From the IMG/VR virus record IMGVR_UViG_3300011997_000012, positions 1 through 27,481 of that record: 27,481 bases of DNA; one strand, given 5' to 3'. Source of the DNA: a virus. The position numbers and the translations under genes were made by a program. Shown here piece by piece: positions 23,284 to 27,481 of this stretch (the first letter of the stretch is position 1; each line of letters starts with the position of its first letter). The notes under the pieces were generated by a model. The model ran no database searches. It was given only the letters and a program-made list of their open reading frames with translations, and was not told where the DNA came from.

Positions 23284-23457
23284 ATGAGCGAAGACGAGAT
23301 ATTAACCAAGGAAGAACTTTCAAAGTTATTAAAAGTTACTGAGAGAACAATTGACCGAATGCGAGACGAAGGAATGCCATATTTTAAAATTGGTTCTAAT
23401 GTTCGTTTCTTTAAAGAAAAGGTTATGCAATGGTTTGATGAAAAATCTAAAGATTAA
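23284..23457 (+). CDS. Excisionase-type/MerR-like helix-turn-helix protein (57 aa)
   Basis: The sequence LTKEELSKLLKVTERTIDRM followed by RDEGMPYFKIGSNVRFFKEKV is the winged-HTH pattern of small excisionase/HTH_17 DNA-binding proteins: start helix, recognition helix (TERTIDRMRDEG), and the wing GSNVRF. ATG 23284 has AGGAAGGG (23267-23274) 9 bases upstream; the TTG codons at 23275 and 23278 are too close to it. No integrase is visible, so it may be a transcription regulator rather than a recombination factor. Confidence 0.8.
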   Translation: MSEDEILTKEELSKLLKVTERTIDRMRDEGMPYFKIGSNVRFFKEKVMQWFDEKSKD

Positions 23458-23569
23458 GGGGAAGCCTGCTCCACGACTAAGAGTTACAGGATTCCCCGAT
23501 GAACGGCCCTCCGAAGAGAACTGTTTCACCTTGTAGTATATCAGGGGAAACCTCTTTCGGCAAGGGACC
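23458..23569 (+). promoter_or_regulatory. Two strong leader hairpins before the 52-residue gene
   Basis: Hairpin 1: GGGGAAGCCTG (23458-23468) pairs with CAGGATTCCCC (23487-23497) except one G-A mismatch. Hairpin 2: CCGAAGAG (from 23511) pairs with CTCTTTCGG with one bulge, enclosing GTTTCACC/GGGGAAAC, and extended outward by GGCCCT/GGGACC. No T-run follows; AAGGAGG (23575-23581) comes next. No known riboswitch consensus was recognised. Confidence 0.5.
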
Positions 23570-23588
23570 AACGAAGGAGGAAATTACT

Positions 23589-23747
23589 ATGAATTACCCA
23601 AACACAGTTACTATGGACGGGGAAGAAAAAACTATTGTTACATGGAATCTTAAGGGAATAGCGAGGTGGGTTGTGTTTGACGAAGCCGTCTTGGTCGATC
23701 CAAACTATTTAGGTGAATTATTTTCATTGGAATTATGTTTGGTATGA
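23589..23747 (+). CDS. Small protein, possibly truncated by the HNH insertion (52 aa)
   Basis: MNYPNTVTMDGEEKTIVTWN is followed by LKGIARWVVFDEAVLVDPNY and a short tail SLELCLV. ATG 23589 is preceded by an ideal AAGGAGG with 7-base spacing, so the gene is surely translated. The conserved-looking part ends about LGELF, and the last residues overlap the HNH start in another frame, consistent with the HNH gene having replaced an original C-terminus. Function unknown. Confidence 0.65.
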   Translation: MNYPNTVTMDGEEKTIVTWNLKGIARWVVFDEAVLVDPNYLGELFSLELCLV

Positions 23748-24694
23748 AGACGTGTAGTAAGTGTGGGGAAAGTAAGCCGGCTACGGGCGAATATTACTAT
23801 TCAAAAAAAGTTAGCAAAGATGGTCTAATGGGGTACTGCATCAGGTGTTCTAACGAAATTAGTAAGCAGTACAAGACTTCTAATAAGGAAAGCGTTAAGA
23901 AGAGTAACGATGATTACAGGGAAGCTAATTGTGAATATAATAAGCAATACCGCAAAATCAACAAAGAGTCCATAGCTGAATGTCAAAGAGTTTATTACCT
24001 AAAAAATAAACAGGCTATTAGTGATAGAAAAAGGGTATTTTATCAAAAAAATCGAAAATCTAGTTCTTACATTATATACCAACGCCCAGATGCAATCGCA
24101 TGTACTAAATGCGGAATAATTTCACCATTGACAACTGAGTATTATAGCCCAAGAAAAGTGGGAAGATTCGGATTTAAGCGTGTATGTAGAGAGTGCGGAA
24201 GTGAAGAAAGCAAGATATACATTGCAAGTCATAAGGAGTCCATCGCCGAAAGAAGAAGGATATATAGAATATCTATTGCCCACAGACCCAGACAATATGA
24301 CAAATACAGGGAGGCCAAGAGGCGATATGCACGAGAGAATAAAGAGAAAAATAATATCTATAAACAATCGCGTAGGTCAAGGAAAGCAAATTTACCTCAT
24401 ACGTTAACCACTCAACAATGGGAAGAAATACGTCAACACTTCGGTTATGCCTGTGCATACTGCGGAACGGAAGGGCCACTAGAACAGGAGCACTATGTTG
24501 CGTTAAGCAAATTTGGCGAATACTCCGTATCCAATATTATTTGCTCATGCAAGCGTTGCAATAGTAGCAAAGGTGATCGATCATGTCATGAGTGGTGGAT
24601 CAAGCAACCTTACTATTCTAAGCAACGAGAAGATAAGGTACTTAAATTCTTAGGATATAACACAAAGGGGATACAGCAATTATCCTTAATGTGA
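23735..24694 (+). CDS. HNH endonuclease with two N-terminal zinc repeats
   Basis: Free-standing HNH nuclease, probably a homing enzyme. Two copies of a four-cysteine unit lie at about residues 7-38 (CSKCGESKPATGEYYYSKKV ... CIRC) and 129-160 (CTKCGIISPLTTEYYSPRKV ... CREC), each followed by very basic helices. The HNH domain is at about 240-290: YACAYCGTEGPLEQEHYVAL, then SNIICSCKRCNSSKGD. It overlaps the preceding gene by 13 bases; the ribosome site is poor, so starts at 23735 or 23744 are both possible and coupling is likely. It sits just before the structured lysis leader. Confidence 0.85.
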   Translation: MFGMKTCSKCGESKPATGEYYYSKKVSKDGLMGYCIRCSNEISKQYKTSNKESVKKSNDDYREANCEYNKQYRKINKESIAECQRVYYLKNKQAISDRKRVFYQKNRKSSSYIIYQRPDAIACTKCGIISPLTTEYYSPRKVGRFGFKRVCRECGSEESKIYIASHKESIAERRRIYRISIAHRPRQYDKYREAKRRYARENKEKNNIYKQSRRSRKANLPHTLTTQQWEEIRQHFGYACAYCGTEGPLEQEHYVALSKFGEYSVSNIICSCKRCNSSKGDRSCHEWWIKQPYYSKQREDKVLKFLGYNTKGIQQLSLM

Positions 24695-24707
24695 TAAGAT
24701 AACAACC

Positions 24708-24845
24708 ACTAAGGATCAAGGCAAGAGTCGCTCTTTTGTCTAAACGCTCCTTGTCCGAGCAGATCCTTAGTATACCCGGACAATCTCAGGGACAGGATGG
24801 GGCGCATATAGCACCTCTAAGGAACTCGCAAGGGTTCCTTTTCTT
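24708..24845 (+). promoter_or_regulatory. Structured leader of the lysis cassette (attenuator/riboswitch-like)
   Basis: Segment 1 ACTAAGGATC (24708-24717) pairs with segment 2 GATCCTTAGT (24762-24771), 10 pairs. Segment 2 TCCTTAG (24764-24770) can instead pair with segment 3 CTAAGGA (24817-24823). Segment 3/4 forms the terminator. TTGTCCG (24751-24757) pairs with CGGACAA (24777-24783) across segment 2, making a pseudoknot. AAGAG/CTCTT hairpin sits in the first loop, and GGGGCGC/GCACCTC (24799-24817) lies before the terminator. 1:2 plus the pseudoknot would favour termination; 2:3 would allow read-through into the holin gene. Confidence 0.7.
24819..24845 (+). terminator. Conditional terminator before the holin gene
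   Basis: AAGGAAC (24819-24825) pairs with GTTCCTT (24834-24840) around an 8-base loop, followed by the T-rich TTCTT. Its left arm is also the right arm of the competing antiterminator helix. Confidence 0.75.
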
Positions 24846-24875
24846 ATGTTCAAATTTAGAAAGAGGTGTTTCACC

Positions 24876-25247
24876 ATGGCAACAGAAGAAACTCAGGTAC
24901 AAATAGTAGCCCAAATAGTAGCACAAACAGCAGACGCAACAGCTAAGGCAGTGGCTCAGGCAGCACAGGCAGCAGCAACGGTAATGGCGAAGGAAAACTA
25001 CACAGCATTAACAGCAATTGCAGTATTACAGACTGAAATGACAATACTCAAGAATCAGCAATCATCGTTTGAAAGCGTGATGACTACTCGAATGGATAAT
25101 CTTACTCCAAAGTTTGAGAAAATATTTGAGAAGCTTGACGAGGTCGCGCAAGGTCGCCCTAGCTGGATAGTGTCAATCGCCATTACTGCGCTCTTTGGAA
25201 CATGTAGTGGATTGATTGTATTTATTTTGACTAAGGCGGTGCATTAA
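24876..25247 (+). CDS. XhlA-like holin/haemolysin
   Basis: A 123-residue lysis-associated membrane protein. The N-terminal part is alanine/glutamine-rich and helical (ADATAKAVAQAAQAAATVMA), the middle is coiled-coil-like (TAIAVLQTEMTILKNQQSSF ... FEKIFEKLDEV), and one C-terminal transmembrane helix follows (WIVSIAITALFGTCSGLIVF). This layout matches XhlA-type haemolysins that work with endolysins. ATG 24876 has AAGAGGTG 7 bases upstream; a frame from 24846 lacks a ribosome site and starts at the terminator. It is the first gene after the attenuator-like leader. Confidence 0.75.
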   Translation: MATEETQVQIVAQIVAQTADATAKAVAQAAQAAATVMAKENYTALTAIAVLQTEMTILKNQQSSFESVMTTRMDNLTPKFEKIFEKLDEVAQGRPSWIVSIAITALFGTCSGLIVFILTKAVH

Positions 25248-25249
25248 CA

Positions 25250-26209
25250 ATGATAGTAGAAGAGTGGAATCCATCACCAAATTTTAGCAGTAGAAACGGA
25301 AGAAAAATAAATACTATTGTTGATCACGTAACGCAAGGGAACTTTCCCGGCTGTGTGGATTGGCTTAAAGATCCCGCCTCAGTGGCCAGCGCACATTACG
25401 TTGTAACGAAACTAGGAAGAATCATACAGCTAGTCAAAGAAGCGGATAAAGCGTGGTCTAATGGCACGTATAACCACGGATCATGGGATCTCTACGATGG
25501 CACAAACCCTAATCTGACTACACTCAGTATTGAACATGAAGGTATGAGTGGGGAGCCGTTGACCGAAGTGCAATATCAAGCGTCACTATTTCTTCATCGT
25601 GAACTAATTGCGAAGTATTCCCTGCCTGTAGATGAAGAACATATCATCGGTCATTACCGAATAGACTCAGTGAATAAGTCAGGTTGCCCTGGGAGTGGGT
25701 TCCCTTGGGTTAGATTATTCAACGACTTACGAGGTGTACCTGTTACTATTCTAAAAGCTCCTGACCCCGTTCACGCCCCTGCTCCTGTACAATCCGAACC
25801 CCTGCTAATATTCTCCTTCCCTAACAACGCTAAAGTAGTTGGCGATTCCCTTTACATCAGAGATATAAATGGCAGTACAATCCTAGGCCGATATGTTTCA
25901 GATGGTGACAACATCACAGTTCTTGACGTTTCCTACTCACGCCAACTCGTTCTAGTCGAATACCCTACGCCAAGTGGAGTAAAGTCTGGCTATGTCTCAA
26001 ATAAACTCATCAATTATTTCAGTGCAAAGTGGCAAAATGGATCCACAAAAGAAATTGTCTATGATGAAAATGGTAGCGCTATCGGATCGCTTAGCCCACG
26101 TGAAACTGCGACTCTGCTCTACAAAAAGGGTAATAGATATCATGTGGTTTATAGTACAGATAAGGGGACCAATACTAAATCGGGTTATGTCGCTTTCTCA
26201 GGAATTTAA
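25250..26209 (+). CDS. Endolysin: N-acetylmuramoyl-L-alanine amidase with two SH3-like repeats
   Basis: Cuts the amide bond between MurNAc and the stem peptide to lyse the host. The Amidase_2 (T7 lysozyme-like) domain covers about residues 1-165, with zinc ligands H26 (IVDHVTQG), H135 (IGHYRIDS) and C146 (SGCPG). A proline-rich linker (DPVHAPAPVQSEP) leads to two SH3-like wall-binding units, about 188-255 (ending SGYVSNKLI) and 258-319 (ending SGYVAFSGI). It starts 2 bases after the XhlA-like gene. Typical length for such endolysins (319 aa). Confidence 0.93.
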   Translation: MIVEEWNPSPNFSSRNGRKINTIVDHVTQGNFPGCVDWLKDPASVASAHYVVTKLGRIIQLVKEADKAWSNGTYNHGSWDLYDGTNPNLTTLSIEHEGMSGEPLTEVQYQASLFLHRELIAKYSLPVDEEHIIGHYRIDSVNKSGCPGSGFPWVRLFNDLRGVPVTILKAPDPVHAPAPVQSEPLLIFSFPNNAKVVGDSLYIRDINGSTILGRYVSDGDNITVLDVSYSRQLVLVEYPTPSGVKSGYVSNKLINYFSAKWQNGSTKEIVYDENGSAIGSLSPRETATLLYKKGNRYHVVYSTDKGTNTKSGYVAFSGI

Positions 26210-26231
26210 TAAATGAAAGAAGGAATTTTCA

Positions 26232-26411
26232 ATGCAAAGTAAACTCAAAAGCTGGCCTTTGTGGCTCGCAATTATCGCCCTCGTCACATACACTTCACAA
26301 ACTTATTTTGGTTACACAATCCCTGGTGTAGATCGTCTGACTATATTAGTCTTACCCGTTCTTGTACTGCTTGGCATTATTAACGATCCAACTGATCCAA
26401 ACAAATTTTGA
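26232..26411 (+). CDS. phiLC3-like holin (59 aa)
   Basis: MQSKLKSWPLWLAIIALVTY is the first membrane segment; LTILVLPVLVLLGIINDPTD is the second, ending PNKF. The LLG(I)xNDPT ending after a second helix is the signature of the phiLC3-type phage holin family, here a little shorter than usual. AGAAGGA lies about 7 bases before the ATG. It follows the amidase directly, so the lysis cassette has a membrane protein on each side of the endolysin. It would form the holes that release or activate it. Confidence 0.8.
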   Translation: MQSKLKSWPLWLAIIALVTYTSQTYFGYTIPGVDRLTILVLPVLVLLGIINDPTDPNKF

Positions 26412-26419
26412 TGCAATAA

Positions 26420-26445
26420 CCATATCTCCCACATGGGAAATATGG
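26420..26445 (+). repeat. Strong hairpin after the lysis cassette
   Basis: CCATAT-C-TCCC pairs with GGGA-A-ATATGG around an ACAT loop, with one internal C-A mismatch. No T-run follows, so it is more likely an mRNA-end stabiliser or processing site than a terminator; a real terminator lies 20 bases on. Confidence 0.6.
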
Positions 26446-26466
26446 TCCAATATGTAGTTCTCAAAG

Positions 26467-26499
26467 AGCCTTTCGTCTTAACAGATGGAGGGCTTTTTT
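26467..26499 (+). terminator. Rho-independent terminator of the lysis operon
   Basis: AGCCTTTCGTCT (26467-26478) pairs fully, with wobbles, with AGATGGAGGGCT (26483-26494) around TAAC, followed by a six-T run (26494-26499). Confidence 0.9.
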
Positions 26500-26515
26500 A
26501 TTTATCCTTCATACA

Positions 26516-26544
26516 TTGCATACCGTACCGAGCTGTGATATAAT
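26516..26544 (+). promoter_or_regulatory. Sigma-A promoter of the next operon
   Basis: TTGCAT (26516-26521), 17-base spacer ending TGTGA, TATAAT (26539-26544), with an extended TG before the -10 box. The gene at 26575 starts about 25 bases downstream of the expected transcription start, after GAAGGAGG. Confidence 0.8.
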
Positions 26545-26574
26545 AAGTTATGGATTAATTGAAGGAGGTTTATT

Positions 26575-27003
26575 ATGTCAGTTGCTAGAGTTACACTGAG
26601 ATTTGATGTTCTTCCAGGGGAAAAAGAACGGTTAGAGAAGGTATGTAAGGCATACGGAATAAATAAAATTGACTTTCTAAGAGCTTCTATTTCCTTAGCC
26701 GAAAAAGAAATTATTGAAACATCAAATAACTTACTAAAAGGATACCAGCATGAGCAGCCAAGGTTTTATAAGGAAGAGTATATGAAACACTTTAAGGATA
26801 GGCAGATCGCGATAAAAGCGAAGGAGGGGGAGGAGATGGAAGATAGTGCAGTTGGGTATTGTAAATGCGATAATTCATCTAGTGTATATTCAGGGGTTGG
26901 CGATTTTGGTTATTGGTCAGTGTGTAACGATTGTCACAAAGTAGTAGAGGATAGTCTTGTATATTATAATCATTACGATGGCGAAGATCATTGCGAAGAT
27001 TGA
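26575..27003 (+). CDS. Ribbon-helix-helix protein fused to a zinc-binding tail
   Basis: Residues 1-45 (VARVTLRFDVLPGEKERLEK then VCKAYGINKIDFLRASISLA) fit a CopG/Arc-type ribbon-helix-helix DNA-binding fold: one strand and two helices. The tail from about residue 93 has CKC...CNDCH...HCED, a likely zinc site. The join KAKEGEEM is coded by AAGGAGGGGGAGGAG followed by ATG 26836 (M88), an ideal internal ribosome site and start, so a separate 55-residue zinc protein is probably also made. First gene behind its own promoter; likely an early regulator. Confidence 0.7.
   Translation: MSVARVTLRFDVLPGEKERLEKVCKAYGINKIDFLRASISLAEKEIIETSNNLLKGYQHEQPRFYKEEYMKHFKDRQIAIKAKEGEEMEDSAVGYCKCDNSSSVYSGVGDFGYWSVCNDCHKVVEDSLVYYNHYDGEDHCED
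26813..26829 (+). repeat. 17-base translation-start repeat, copy 1
   Basis: TAAAAGCGAAGGAGGGG lies inside the ribbon-helix-helix gene, 6 bases before its internal ATG 26836. An identical copy at 27006-27022 precedes the next gene's ATG. Confidence 0.85.
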
Positions 27004-27005
27004 GG

Positions 27006-27022
27006 TAAAAGCGAAGGAGGGG
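27006..27022 (+). repeat. 17-base translation-start repeat, copy 2
   Basis: Exact copy of the 26813 repeat, here 5 bases before ATG 27028. It shows that the unit is a movable ribosome-binding cassette. Confidence 0.85.
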
Positions 27023-27027
27023 AAGAA

Positions 27028-27306
27028 ATGAAAAAAGAATATATGTGCGCCAGAGAATTTGAATGTGATGGCTGGGTTAAGGGTAAAGAGGTAGAGGAAA
27101 CCGATCCCGACACCATAACCCTAAAGCGCATCTACTCCACCCATTGCCAGGTATGCGGGGAACCCTTCTCTTATGCCAACACTCATTCAATGCCTTCATA
27201 TAGGGCGGTTTGTTTCGTCCCACTCGACAATAATATAACATGCTATAGATGCGCGATTGAATCAAGGCTAGAGTATGAGCCAAGGATATATAAGGAGGAA
27301 CCATGA
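27028..27306 (+). CDS. Hypothetical zinc-finger protein (92 aa)
   Basis: Contains CQVCGEPFSYANTHSMPSYR followed later by CYRCAIES: two CxxC pairs about 32 residues apart, a probable zinc finger, in the middle and C-terminal part. The N-terminus (MKKEYMCAREFECDGWVKGK) carries two more cysteines. AAGGAGGGG precedes the ATG and the stop region overlaps the next ATG by 4 bases. No family recognised; it belongs to the same small-gene operon. Confidence 0.65.
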   Translation: MKKEYMCAREFECDGWVKGKEVEETDPDTITLKRIYSTHCQVCGEPFSYANTHSMPSYRAVCFVPLDNNITCYRCAIESRLEYEPRIYKEEP

Positions 27307-27481
27307 AGGAACAAGTTGATAAAGCAATCCAATCATATCAAGAGCAAACAGGAAAACTACCAGGGGAGATCAGGTTATCACTAGAAAACTATAGAAAATT
27401 CAATAAAGAGATAGCTGGCAATTTACCAATGAACGACGATCCCAGGCTATGGGAACTAACGACATACAGAGGGATAAGGGT
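27303..27481 (+). CDS. Hypothetical protein, 3' end outside window
   Basis: Opens with MKEQVDKAIQSYQEQTGKLP followed by GEIRLSLENYRKFNKEIAGN and runs off the window edge in frame, with at least 59 residues. TAAGGAGG before the ATG and a 4-base overlap with the previous gene (ATGA) support it. The visible part is helical; no motif is recognised. Confidence 0.6.
   Translation, partial: MKEQVDKAIQSYQEQTGKLPGEIRLSLENYRKFNKEIAGNLPMNDDPRLWELTTYRGIR

Noticed and set aside
24708-24783. 3' half of a second group I intron around the HNH gene at 23735
   Set aside because: Only about 5 bases separate the inner arms where the P8 hairpin should sit, and no downstream exon continues the 52-aa gene.
23458-24845. 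IscB-type RNA-guided HNH system (HNH gene next to structured RNA)
   Set aside because: The HNH protein at 23735 has zinc repeats plus a simple HNH domain and shows no RuvC motifs or bridge helix; the downstream RNA instead looks like an attenuator of the lysis genes.
26420-26445. Hairpin after the holin as the operon terminator
   Set aside because: It has no T-run; the hairpin at 26467-26499 with six T fits much better.
2-27481. Long open frames on the reverse strand across the forward genes (for example 5694-6098, 13208-13615, 18119-18682)
   Set aside because: They lie opposite well-supported forward genes, lack ribosome sites and show no recognisable protein features; treated as shadows.

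Overview
The window reads as part of a double-stranded DNA phage, or a prophage, of a low-GC Gram-positive (Firmicutes-type) host. Signs of this are the strong AGGAGG-type ribosome sites before nearly every gene, consensus sigma-A promoters, tight start/stop overlaps, and a lysis cassette with XhlA-like and phiLC3-like holins around a zinc amidase. A fused Toprim/DnaB-like primase-helicase, a scaffold-capsid-connector-tail layout, no recognisable tape measure, sheath or major tail tube, and a very large putative internal virion protein suggest a short-tailed (podovirus-like) virion. No integrase, tRNA, rRNA, CRISPR array or insertion sequence was seen, so a temperate or virulent lifestyle cannot be decided.

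Layout. 1-5037: end of the early region. It holds the primase-helicase (cut by the window start), a chain of small DNA-binding-like proteins, a DUF1064-type nuclease, an HNH nuclease, a MazG-like protein and a run of cysteine-knuckle mini-proteins. 5041-5130: strong promoter and leader hairpin. 5160-12919: packaging and head genes: DUF5681-type small terminase, large terminase, a structured gap, portal, scaffold, and a major capsid gene split by an intron. 12955-22898: small gene, terminator, SGNH-hydrolase tail protein, connector-like protein, tail-hub-like protein, appendage protein and two putative internal proteins, one with an ADP-ribosyltransferase-like stretch. 22898-24694: a reverse-strand membrane gene, an excisionase-like HTH gene, a short gene with a folded leader and a second HNH gene. 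24700-26411: structured leader and lysis cassette. 26412-27481: terminator, new promoter and the start of another small-gene operon.

Two RNA elements stand out. First, the capsid frame stops early at 11456, but a 1394-base group I-like intron (11439-12832) can be placed exactly. The 5' exon ends in a U paired with G, the intron ends in G, the guide CTGTATGCCG pairs with both exons, and removal restores the frame and a typical capsid C-terminus. The intron carries an HNH gene with its own promoter and a hairpin arranged as in the phage T4 td intron. Second, the leader of the lysis genes holds four segments that can pair 1:2, 2:3 and 3:4, the last being a terminator, plus a crossing pseudoknot helix. 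This is the layout of an attenuator or riboswitch.

Limits: all functions come from reading motifs by eye. No database or folding program was run.
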